From contig JAJEKV010000103.1 in the NCBI GenBank assembly GCA_021234155.1, positions 744,001 to 808,000 of the forward strand: a stretch of 64,000 nucleotides of DNA, written 5' to 3'. Both the position numbers and the translations under genes were made by a program. The notes below the pieces were generated by a model. That model was not told where the DNA came from. It saw only the letters and a list, made by a program, of their open reading frames with translations, and ran no database searches. The stretch comes from Isoetes taiwanensis (Eukaryota > Streptophyta > Lycopodiopsida > Isoetales > Isoetaceae). Position 1 is the stretch's first letter. Each line of letters opens with the position of its first letter. Shown one piece after another: positions 11,248-20,876 of the stretch.

Positions 11248-12790
11248 CTCTTCTAATTTTTTTGTAATCTGTATGAGCTAATCTGTTATGCCAGAGTTCT
11301 ACACCAACTTCTGATATGGCATTCACACCACAATGTACCAGGTTGTTTAACTCAAACAAATTGCCAACTCTCTTGGCATAAAACTTCAATTCATCTTTGA
11401 GGAAAACATTACATTGTTCAGCTTCAAATGTTACTCTATATCCCAAATCATATAATTGACTTACTGAAATTAGATTTTTAATTATTGCTGGAACACGCAA
11501 TACATCCTCTATATTTATTATATTTCCATTCAAGTCTTCTAGTTGCAGTAGCCCACTCCCTTGAATATGTTGAAAAGCACCATTGCCTACTTGGATCTTT
11601 CTTGATTTTGCAGTTGAGAACTTCTTCAAGAATTCAGCATCCTTTACTATTGATCTTTCAGCTCCAGAATCAACTATTAAATGATCAGCTTTATTAGTAC
11701 ATACATTCTCATTGACAACTGCAAAACCACTTAATACCTCATCTTCATCTTCTGTTTCTGCCTTAGTTTTAGCCTCTTGTTCTTCTCGAGCAATGTATGT
11801 TCTCTCATAGCCTCGACCCCTGCCCCTGCCAGATCTCCCAGTACTGGATTCACCTCTTCCTCTAGGAGATCTGCCATAATTAATTGGTGTGGGACACTTG
11901 GAAGCTACATGGCCTCTTCCCCCACAAGTAAAGCAATTAAATTCTTTCTTTAGTTTAGGACATTCACTTTTATAGTGCCCTGCTTCATGGCAGTGATAGC
12001 AAATTATTTTCCCTTTCCTTTTCATCATTAATTTTTCAGGGGTTTCTTCACTTTGACTTTGCCTTAGTACTTTCTTTTGCTCCCATTCAGTTCTAAGCAT
12101 AATCTCTGCCTCTTCTCTACTTTTGCTTGAGTTTCTAATAAACAATACCAAGGTCTCATTTTCTCCTATGGCCCTTGAAATTTGCAACACCTGACTTCTC
12201 TCAGGTATGGCAACCCCAGCACCTTCTAGGTCAGCAATCAAGTTGTCAAACTTGTTAAAAAATTCGGATACATCTTCATCCTCTCTAAGCTTTAGATTTC
12301 TTAACTCATTTTCCAATAGATCTATTTGTGAGGACGTTTTCTCTTCATAATGCTTAAGAAGAAATTTCCACATCTCCCTAGGGCTGAGAGATCTTAATTT
12401 TAAACGTATAGCAGGACTTACCTTACAAGTTATGATCCCTTGTGCTTCTTTAACTTTAGCCTGCAAAGATTTTCCTCCTTCTGTACTGGTACCTCCTCCA
12501 GAACGTCCAGTACTAGCTCCTCCTGAGCCTGCACCTGCACCTGCAGTCCCTGCAGTTTGTTGACCGCCAGCAGCTCCAGTTACTGACCCTGTAGAAGTAG
12601 TCCTAGTCAGCACATCTGCAGACACTTGACTATTAGGATCAACCATCTCCCAGAGCTCCTCTACATCCAGGACATGCATTATGGCATCCTTCCATATCTG
12701 AAACCCTGGACCCCCTTTGTATACATCTATGGTGTTGAGCAGACTTGCTCCAAATCTGCTAGACATGGCTTGAGATGGCTCTGATACCAC
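11216..12790 (-). pseudogene. copia gag, protease and pre-integrase domain
   Basis: The long open frame starts shortly after the primer site. In order it shows a Gag N-terminus (FQIWKDAIMHVLDVEELW), a Gly/Thr-rich spacer, the UBN2-type gag core (SPREMWKFLLKHYEEKTSSQ), two CCHC knuckles (CYHCHEAGHYKSEC and CFTCGGRGHVASKC), an RG-rich tract, the aspartic protease site LIVDSGAERSIV, and the GAG-pre-integrase motif ELWHNRLAHTDY. It then loses frame near 11255 at an A-rich homopolymer and ends after about 524 residues. Gag packages the element RNA and the protease cleaves the polyprotein; both are family knowledge. Confidence 0.9.
12777..12789 (-). other. copia primer-binding site, initiator tRNA-Met type
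   Basis: On the minus strand, one base after the 5' LTR, the sequence reads TGGTATCAGAGCC. This is the standard complement of the 3' end of plant initiator methionine tRNA and the usual primer site of plant copia elements. Confidence 0.92.
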
Positions 12791-13682
12791 TGTAGAATTT
12801 TAAAGATAATTTCTTCACAAGTCACAAGCAGATGTCTAGCAAGATTATCAAATTCAACAAAACCTTGAGTACAACTAGTGATCTAATGGAAAGCCAAGAT
12901 GTGGTCACTTATTTCCACTAGATCTCAATATATACCCTTTGTAATCATTATTCAAACTCTAGAATAACAAACAAGGTTTCAAGATGACAATAATACAATG
13001 GTCAATAATATTCTCAACCATTACATTACTGTAGCAGATAAGCATTTTTCATCGATCCCCTTCTATTGGTTGATTCATATAATCATAAGTCCGGCTCAGT
13101 TCAACCCGCAACTTCTGCATACACTGTACACTATTTGTTCCGTTCATATTTTCTCCCTTGTAGTCCACGATCTGGCGGTTAAGGCATCAAAATATCCTTC
13201 CAATCTGGGTTCGTCACTCATTCGATAATATCCCACAGACATAGATAAGAAAATAGGCTGCTTTCATGAATATCCCACATGCTTACTTGAGAAAATGAAC
13301 CTTATGAACCATTGAACCTATTATTCTTTTAATGCTTAACTCCACGAACTTTGTTGATCTTTGTGCTAGATTCTTAACCATGTCCACCATTAATTAACAT
13401 ATCATTTAGCAAGTAGCAAACTTAGCAAATGCTTAGCTCATACCTTACACACTTTAGGTTAACTCATAGTCAACCTATCTCCTTCATCTTAAGGAAAATC
13501 ATTATGTTTAGCCTTGAGAAAAATATCAATAATTGAACAATGATAATCCACTGCCACTGCTTCTCATGGATATTCATTTCATTTGCAAATGTTATGCCTG
13601 CACTTTTGCTTCCCAAAGACATTGTCCACTGCCACTGCTTCTCATGGATACTTATAAGACTTATAATGCTGAATTTTCATCA
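12791..13682 (-). repeat. copia 5' LTR
   Basis: This is the partner of 7544-8434, with the same TG and CA ends. It lies next to the primer-binding site at 12777-12789. Element transcription would start inside it and run toward lower coordinates; no specific TATA box was assigned. Confidence 0.93.
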
Positions 13683-14085
13683 AATTTTACTTCAGTTTCT
13701 GGGATATCATGCAAAATGATGTTATGGCTTTAATAAGGGGTTTTTGGGAAGCTAAGTATCTCCATTTTTCAATTGCTAGTGGTTTTATCACTCTTATCCC
13801 AAACGTTGAGAGACCAACTGGTTTCTCTGACTGGAGGCCAGTTTCTTTAACTAATACCACTTACAAGATTTGTGATAAGATTATTGCTTCTAGAATCAAA
13901 GATTATATGCAAAAGTGTATTAGTGGAAATCAATGTGCTTTCCTTTCTAATAGATTCATTTTGGAAAATTATATTGCTGCCATGGAAGGTCTGCATTGGA
14001 ATAGGATTTCGAGCCAAAACTGTGTTCTTCTATAATGGGACTTCAAAAGAGCATTTGATAATATTAGATGGGATTTTATTGAATA
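13683..14085 (+). pseudogene. LINE RT, middle piece
   Basis: The RT frame continues straight from 7543 after the copia element. It shows ALIRGFWEAKYL, SGFITLIPNVERPTGFSDWRPVSL, TTYKICDKIIASRI, GNQCAFLSNRFILENYIAA, then, after a stop, WDFKRAFDNIRWDFIEYV. It is cut at about 14086 by the next insertion and resumes at about 17470 with MAKLGFHEKLVQLIM. Confidence 0.88.
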
Positions 14086-14387
14086 TGTAGCATAACAACA
14101 GGGGGTTACTTTTATAGTTTTATACACTTTTTCACATGGTTTTTCTATGATTTTGGTGCTGTATTTGTGTTGGCATACTAAATAGTATTTCTAGAGTGCG
14201 CGCTTTTTGGGCCGTTGATTTCGGTTGGCTTAAACAATCCGACGGTTGTTGTGAACACTGCATACATATGCATCAAACCCCATAACTTTTGCCCTCTGGA
14301 TTCTTGCTGCTGGCGGAGGGGATTCTTTGGCGAAGTGGATTCTTTGTTGTGCTAGATAATAATTTTTTATTCTTGATTTTTTATGGA

Positions 14388-14505
14388 CTACGTAATTCAC
14401 GGGAGCAGGGCATCACGCCCTGGTAGGGCTTCTCGGCGCGGCAGCCTCGGGCGTCGCCGAAGCCCTACCCGGCGGATGTGCTCGCCTCCCGTGAATTACG
14501 GGACG
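14388..14505. repeat. GC-rich fold-back hairpin
   Basis: ACGTAATTCACGGGAG at the left pairs with CTCCCGTGAATTACG at the right. Nearer the centre GTAGGGCTTC-TCGGCG pairs with CGTCGCCGAAGCCCTAC. The arms are imperfect and the loop is near 14452. The block is far more GC-rich than its surroundings. Confidence 0.7.
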
Positions 14506-15190
14506 TAATTCACACCCTGGCCCTGATTACGAACAGCAGAAGGTTTTTTTCTTTCAATCCGGTGGTAAGAAGAAGGAAGAAGGTTAATTTGCTGCGTTTT
14601 TTCATAAATCATTGAAGGTTGAAGGAAGGACATTCATTTAAGGGCAAAATCAGTGTAGATGGCTTGTTTCAGAGTGATTTTTGGCCGGAATAGAGGCAAG
14701 ATGTTGCCTTGAGCAAGATTTTTTGGCCAGAATAGAAGCAAGATCGCCCATTTGCAGTCGAAGCAAGTCTGAAAATCTGGAAGCAGGTCCTTGAAGCGGC
14801 ACTTGAAGCGGCACAAACAAACCCTTGAAGCGACCCTTGAATCGAACAAATCCATGCTGCAGCGAACAAATCCATGCTGAGCCGAATATGGGTTTAATCC
14901 ATGCTAGGATAAAGACAGACGAAGATCGGTTACAGACCTGGTGTAATGGTGGAACTACCCGGTACACCGTCGCCATAGCCAAAAGCCATCGAAACAGACT
15001 GCAAATCGCCCATCTGCAAGTCGCCCATCTGCAGAAGAAGCGGGAAAGAATGGAAGCGGCGGAAAGAGTGGAAGCGGCGGAAAGGCGGAGGAAATAATGG
15101 AAGCGGCGGAAAGAGAGGCGGAAGAATTGCTTCCTATAATTTTAGAGTGAAATAACAGTAATCAGGGCCAGGTGTGTATTACTGTTCCTT
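14500..15190. mobile_element. Small element with inverted ends (TIR pair)
   Basis: GTAATTCACACCCTGGCCCTGATTAC at about 14501-14527 is mirrored by GTAATCAGGGCCAGGTGTGTATTAC at about 15149-15174. The inside carries direct repeats: CGAACAAATCCATGCTG twice (about 14838 and 14860) and GGAAGCGGCGGAAAG three times (about 15050-15115). No coding is recognised; it may be a non-autonomous DNA transposon or part of a larger fold-back element. Confidence 0.55.
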
Positions 15191-17047
15191 TACTTTTGCA
15201 AGCAAAAAGGTCTAATCTTTACGAAAAGCAAGAAGGCTGAGTAGCAATCTGTCGGACGCTAGAGATGATTTTTTATTCTTGTTTTGGGTTTTGGAAGAGA
15301 TTGTATAAAAAAGGTTGAGTAAAGCAAAAAGTTCGATCAAGATGTCTGAGTGAAAATTCTGAGTAAGAAGCATCTGGCAGGGGTTTCGCAGGAGTTTCTT
15401 TGCCTTTCTGGCTGCAAACAGATCAGGAACAAATGCCAATGATCTTCAGAAACAAATGCCGAGATCCTCAAAAATGCATCTGCATGCGGCTCCCTGTTCT
15501 GCATTTTCCTTCTTGTTGCCCTAGAATCAACCTAAAATGGCAAGCATCGAGAACCTTTGTGGATGAAAACGGGTTGTTTGTTGGCAGAGTCTAGGAAGAG
15601 CATGTCACAGCGATTCGGTTCTTCAAAACGCAAGCTTTTTCAGATTGTGCAAACATTTTGGTCATATGCAAATGCAATAAGCAGAGCAGAGAATTTTGGG
15701 GAGTTACCTGTAAATTCCTCGGCCCCTGTAAAAGCAGCAGAGTTACCTGTGGCTCAACTTTAGCAGCAGCATAATTACCATGCTCTGCATTCCTTATGAA
15801 GATGGAGCAATGGATCTAACCAGCCATCATCTTGTAGGTTTGATCTCTAGCTTTGGTGCTATATTTATAGCATGTCAACACCTATCAAAAACATTTGTTC
15901 CTTGCCCTATTTTCGGCCCTGCTTATCTGCTTTTGGAACAGATGTATTTCAAAATGATTCGCTGCCTCAACCAGACTCTGGAGCTCTGTTTACAAACTGT
16001 AAGTCATTTTTTTTTGCTTTATTTCAGATTTGCAATGCCCTGCAATAGATTGAGAAGATCTTCTTTGCTTGTTCTAGTCCATTTACAGGCCTGAATTCGT
16101 ATCTTCCATACATTAGAGCTCTAGGCCGCTGATTCCAAATTGTAAGTGATTGGAACTTCATTTATGTCCTGCAAAAATTGGGTGTGAAGCTGATTAATTA
16201 TGATTATTCATATTATGTTGTATCTTGGGTCTTCTGGGCATGGCCCAAATCTGTAACTGTTCATACCATCTGAGGCATTAGGGAATCAAAGGCTCTATTT
16301 TCTCCATTAGACAGAATCAAAGGCTCATAGGACCTATGGCTAGTAAGGCTAATCCTGGTAAGGCTATGACAAAACAGGTAAGAAAGAAATTGTTAGAATA
16401 CCTTATATTCAATCCATTTGCAGGTTCATTGGGATGAAGTTATTGCTGCACAAAGGCAAATATGGGCAACTATTTCTGGCGTGGATGCAAATAAGCAACA
16501 CGTAGAAAAAGCATCATTTTTACTGTTAGAAGAAGACATGACGCTTATGTTCACATTTCACATTAGTTCTTTTTTCTTGTTGGTATTTAAATTAGTGTAA
16601 TAAATTAACGTTGTTGTTTATTGCTACTTAAATTAGTGTAATAAATTAACATTGCTGTTTATTGCTACTGTAACAAACAAGCTACTTGTTCAGTATGACT
16701 TAAACTCCGGTCTTATATGTTTCTTATGTTTAGAAATATGCTTGTCCTTGCATTATGGTTATTTGGCTTGCATTGATACCAGCACATGTTACCATATGCA
16801 CTAGCATATGCATGATAATGTGCAGTTTACAATAGTTTACATGATTCTTGTATTGCAATATTCAAATTATAGATAATGAATATAATGATTACACAAAATG
16901 TACTCATAGTTGTTTGCAATGGAAATAATTTGTTTGTCTTGATGTTATTGTGGTTTTTAGTAATTAATATTTAGGCCCATAAAGTTTATCTATATTTGCT
17001 TTAGTTAGGGCCCGAAGGGCCCAAAAAATTTTTTAATATAACAATCA

Positions 17048-17469
17048 ACACACAACTACCATTAACACAAACCATTGCATTTAACACATTTAAATTAAAA
17101 TCCCCCTTAAACCCCCTTTGGTTTGGGTGCATATTCACACGGGGGGTTACGTAGGGCAGCGAGAGCCCCAAAAATATATTTACAATACATGTACAACATT
17201 AACACTATTAAGTACATTCTCTCAAATCTTATAGTATTTTGCAAATCTTAATATACAGTATACAAAAACTTATACATGTATACCCCACAAACGAGGATCG
17301 CTATGTACGGTCCAGATCTTGGAATAAAGGGCAAATATGCCTATCCAACAGCTCTCGTTGCCCGGAGTAACCCCCCGTGTGAATATGCACCCAAACCAAA
17401 GGGGGTTTAAGGGGGATTTTAATTTAAATGTGTTAAATGCAATGGTTTGTGTTAATGGTAGTTGTGTGT
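17048..17469. mobile_element. MITE-like element with ~120-bp inverted termini
   Basis: The left arm (17048 to about 17168) and right arm (about 17350 to 17469) are inverted copies. They run from ACACACAACTACCATTAACA through CCCCCTTAAACCCCCTTTGG and GGGGGGTTAC to a GGGC-RCGAGAGC end. Only about 180 bp of AT-rich sequence separates the arms. The right end directly abuts LINE RT sequence. A target-site duplication for this unit alone is not visible, which is why it is treated as part of the larger composite. Confidence 0.8.
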
Positions 17470-19225
17470 GCTATGGCTAAACTTGGCTTTCATGAAAAGC
17501 TTGTTCAGCTTATTATGGGGTTGAATTTAAGATCTAATTCTGTTGTTCATATTAATGGCTCCCCAAGTACCTTCTTCTCTCTTGGAAAAGGTGTTAGACA
17601 AGGTTGCCCCCTGGCTCCTTATTTATTCATTGTGGTTGCTAAACTATTAACTAAGGCTATCAAGCATCACCAAAATATTGGCAACATTATTGGGCTTAAT
17701 CTTCCCAATTCTATTGATTCTTTATGTATTCAGCAATATGCTGATGATACCTTCTCTTTTCTGGAAATATATCTTGAGTCAATTCAGTGCTGCATTAGGG
17801 GTGGATTTAAATTTGTCCAAATGTGTTATTATTGGTGATATTGCTGATTCTTATGTGGCTGGTATTCGAGTTATTAAAACCACTGAAGCCACTAAACTTT
17901 TAGGCATGCTTCTGTCTCTTAACACAAATCGTACTGGACTCTGGTCCCTGATTGTTGAGAAAATAAGGGCAAAGCTTCATATGTACAAAAACTCTTTGTC
18001 TCTGGCTGATCGAGTTGTTATTGCAAATCAAGTTCTCACCAGTTCTCACATATATTTCTCTACAGCCTTAGTTGCTCCTGCTCCTATTTATAAACAAATT
18101 GAGAAGATAATAAGAGGCTTCATTTGGAATGGCAATAACTTGGTTAACTGGAATACCATCACAAGAAAGAAAAAAGAAGGTGGTTTGGCTTGCAAAAACC
18201 TTCATAAACAAGCTCAAGTTCTTGCTGGCAAGTGTGGCCTCTAAGTTTATTATGTACTGGCTTAAGGAAAGTTCCCCTTTGGGGCACCCGATTGTTGCTC
18301 ATGATCTGCCAAATTCTGCTTTCTGTGAAGTCTCATTAGCCACTAATATGTCTCCTTTGATAAGAAATATCCTAAAGGCTTGGAATAATATATTCTTGGC
18401 TTTTAAATATGACCATGGTAATAATTTTCATTCAGCAATGCCTATCTTCTGGTCTCCCTCCTTCAAGGACCATCCCAACTATGTTCTTGCTTTGAAACGT
18501 TCTCAGATTTACAAGAAGTGGTATTCTTATGGTAACAGAACTTTATGTGATCTGTGGAATAATGATAGATGGATTACCTGGTCGAATCTTAAAATGAAGA
18601 TGACAAATCATGTCAGAAACAAAGTTGGTAACTTGATCCCTTCTCGAATGCAAGATAATGGATTGGATTGGAATTTAAGTAAGAAATCTTGTTATAAGGT
18701 AAAGGATATATATAACTTTTTGGATCACAGCTCAGATCTCCCTAAGTCTTCTACTGTATAGAATATTGATTCAAATGATACCAAAACCCTTATTCTTAAT
18801 GTCTGGAATTCTTATGCTTCTAAGAAAATATCCTTCTTTATTTGGCTTATTGCCAATAAAAGCATTCCATGTCTAAAGGTTGTTGCCATTAGAAATCCTA
18901 ATGTGACTGCTTTGTAATAATATAGAAGATCTGGAGCATATTTTCTTTTGTTCAAAGTTATATCCTCTCTGGTGTTGGTTCAACAGACAATTTGGTCATT
19001 ATGACAAATCTTCCATCATCAGCTTCTTACAAGAAAATGATACTTATAAAAATACTATTGCTTTCTTAACACTTTGGAATATTTGGAAGTCGAGAAACAG
19101 GTGCTTATATGGTCATAAAAGATTTTCTTTTACTTGGATCAAATTGCATATTAAATATGATATTGAGCTTTGTGCCACAGCTCATAGAAAGGTTTATGCT
19201 GATAATTATGAACTGATAGACAGTT
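17470..19225 (+). pseudogene. LINE RT end, thumb and zinc knuckle
   Basis: The resumed RT shows MAKLGFHEKLVQLIM, GKGVRQGCPLAPYLF and the active-site core QQYADDT, then a frame change to the downstream part (LNLSKCVIIGD, ATKLLGMLLSLN, LADRVVIANQVL, IIRGFIWNGN), and further frames to about 18760. A zf-RVT-like tail follows (VWNSYASKKISFFIWLIANK near 18800, then DLEHIFFCSKLYPLWCWF near 18950). Three or more frames are needed, so it is inactive. Confidence 0.88.
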
Positions 19226-19227
19226 CC

Positions 19228-19345
19228 TTTTTTTTTTTTTGAAGAACTGTGTCATCAATATATTAAAAGAATGGTAATGTTACAAAGCAAGTGAGGAGGA
19301 AGGAGAACTGCCCCAAAGAGACAGCGATACCTCGACACTCCACAA
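19228..19345 (-). mobile_element. Short LINE 3'-end stub, minus strand
   Basis: A T run at about 19231-19242 followed by GAAGAACTGTGTCATCAATATATTAAAAG is, on the minus strand, a typical plant LINE 3' UTR end with poly(A). It resembles the 3' end of the LINE at 43685. Only the last ~100 bases survive. Confidence 0.5.
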
Positions 19346-20275
19346 CAAACTCACAGAAATATAGAGAATTGGTCAAACCTGTCATACTATATGGATGTCC
19401 TGCATGGGCACCTGGATTATCGAGAGCTGATTGGGCATGCATTGAAAAGGTACAAAAACAGTTCCTTCTTGCAGAATTAGGCGTTAAAGCGCAAACACCT
19501 TATAAAATGCTGTTGGCTGAAACTGGTTTTGTCCCTTTGGAGTTGGAAGCACTTAGTCAATCATTGCATTACTTCGCCAGGGTAACTGCTATGGACCAAG
19601 ACCGCCTACCACACCGTATGTTAAAATGTCACGATGAAAGGAAATGGCCGGCATTCACGTGTCTTGAAATGGGCCAAACAAAGGGGATCGGGCATTTGTC
19701 CAAATGAAAATGGTGCAAAAATTTTGGCCGACCGATGATATAAAAAAAAGGAAGTAAAAGCACAATTTTATGTCAATGAAGTGAACATATTGGGAGAATA
19801 TTGTGCGCAATGTTTCTTGGGATCCGATCCAATAGGAAGTCAAGATGCTTGATTTCACAGCTAAGATTGTCCTCACATCATCTTGCTATTGAAGTCGGTA
19901 GATGGCAAAATATTCCGCAATCTGATCGATTATGTCCTTGTTGCTTGGCGCGGTTGAAACTGAGTTTCATACATTTTTAGAATGTCCATCTTATGACCAC
20001 ATCAGGCAGAAATTTGGTATTTCTTGTAAGAACTTGCAAGAATTACTAGGCATTGGTCCCATGAAAGTACTCGGTGCATATGTAAAGCGTGTATACAAGG
20101 AAAGGACGTATAATCAAGCTCTACTTAACACATGGAGAATTTACAAAAAACAGGTGTTTTTAATTTTGACGATTGAAGCGTCAATGTTAAACTTTTGTAT
20201 CTGTTTTGCCATATAGGCCTTGTTGGGTCTCAAATGGCGTGATCAATAAAAGTAAGTAAGTAAGTAAGTAATTAT
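19346..20275 (+). mobile_element. Non-LTR fragment with (TAAG)n tail
   Basis: The coding piece reads LVKPVILYGCPAW, then ACIEKVQKQFLLAELG, the C-terminal thumb region typical of non-LTR reverse transcriptases. After a frame loss near 19710, VGRWQNIPQSDRLCPCC and EFHTFLECPSYDHIRQKF give a zinc-knuckle-like tail. The unit ends in TAAGTAAGTAAGTAAGTAA (about 20252-20270), a microsatellite tail instead of poly(A), as in RTE- or CR1-like elements. A related fragment lies on the minus strand at 35.2-35.8 kb. Confidence 0.7.
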
Positions 20276-20862
20276 ACTATACTCACAAGATGCTTGCCGA
20301 CAGTTATGGTTCCCTGATTCTCCTTATGGTGCACCAGGATTATTTCAGATTGATTAGGGACCAGTTGTGGATGGCTGAACCTTATACCCTTGGAACCTCT
20401 ACCAAATTCACCTCTTGTTTCATTCATCTCTTCTTCTCTGACGATCCAAATGACAAGAGAATCCCTACTATTCCCTCCACAAAGATTGACAGCATTGCCT
20501 CTCTTTGGATGCAATAATTTTGTTTGTGTGTGCAGGTTAATTAGTCTTTTCAGCAATATGTTAGGCATGGGAGACCGAAGCTTCATATATTTCATGATCA
20601 AGGATATCTTTCCAGGCTTTGAATCAGATATTTTTTGGCTATGGTGGATGGTTATTATCTCCAAGAGAACATTTGAACTATGATCTTCAATATTTCTTCA
20701 AGACTTTTGGATTGAAAACAATTATAAACTTTTGTGGCTACAATTATCCTGTTACTTTTTTCCTTCTTATCTTTGTTAAGCCTATATGGGGACTTAACAA
20801 AATTATGTATGGTTTTCCTTAATTAATGAAAAAATCATCTCGTACCTTAAAAAAAAAAAAAA
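20276..20862 (+). other. 3' region of the 6.1-20.9 kb LINE
   Basis: Sequence resumes after the (TAAG)n-tailed fragment and runs to ATTAATGAAAAAATC and the poly(A) run just before the right target-site duplication. Short open frames occur but none is a recognised domain. It is assigned to the LINE by position. Confidence 0.6.
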
Positions 20863-20876
20863 AAACTTTAGGTCCT

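Larger units (their letters stand above)
7544..13682 (-). mobile_element. Ty1/copia LTR retrotransposon inserted in the LINE
   Basis: Two LTRs of about 890 bp (7544-8434 and 12791-13682) begin TGTAGAATTTT and end in CA. They are flanked by the 5-bp duplication AATTT (7539-7543 and 13683-13687). Removing the element and one copy of the duplication restores an uninterrupted LINE RT frame. On the minus strand the order is 5' LTR, primer-binding site, gag with CCHC knuckles, protease, integrase, RT, RNase H, 3' LTR, which is copia order. The two LTRs differ at roughly a dozen-odd bases plus small indels by eye, so the insertion is fairly young but not new. Frameshifts near 11255, 10670 and 8850 and an in-frame 57-bp duplication in RT mean this copy cannot make a full polyprotein. 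Confidence 0.95.
14086..17469. mobile_element. Composite 3.4-kb insertion of inverted-repeat elements splitting the LINE
   Basis: The LINE RT reading stops at about 14085 and resumes at about 17470, so everything between is foreign to the LINE. The left edge is the reverse complement of the repeat end seen at 4650-4866 (ACAACAGGGGG). The right edge is a 422-bp element with long inverted termini. Inside lie a fold-back (14388-14505), a TIR pair (about 14504-15185), GC-rich short repeats (GGAAGCGGCGGAAAG, about 15050-15115) and a 41-bp tandem duplication (16587 and 16628). No clear target-site duplication was found, so the number of insertion events is unknown. Open frames at 15400-16100 match nothing I recognise. 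Confidence 0.65.
6123..20876 (+). mobile_element. 5'-truncated LINE (L1 type) with 14-bp target-site duplication, itself split by later insertions
   Basis: A 14-bp direct repeat AAACTTTAGGTCCT flanks the unit at 6123-6136 and 20863-20876. The LINE proper starts at 6137 inside the endonuclease domain and ends in a poly(A) run at about 20849-20865, just before the right copy. Coding pieces in plus orientation: endonuclease at 6155-6840, linker and RT start at 7160-7543, RT middle at 13683-14085, RT end plus zinc knuckle at 17470-19225, and 3' region at 20276-20848. Pieces between these belong to later insertions. The coding is frameshifted in several places, for example near 6509. The duplication, 5' truncation and poly(A) together show target-primed reverse transcription. 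Some A residues of the duplication overlap the tail, so its exact left limit is uncertain by a few bases. Confidence 0.9.

Noticed and set aside
14634-14982. Minus-strand frames with repeated Arg/Phe peptides in the GC-rich TIR element
   Set aside because: Produced by short DNA repeats read in several frames; no consistent codon pattern.
15400-16100. Overlapping plus-strand frames within the composite insertion
   Set aside because: Frames are short, overlap in different phases and show no domain or splice pattern.
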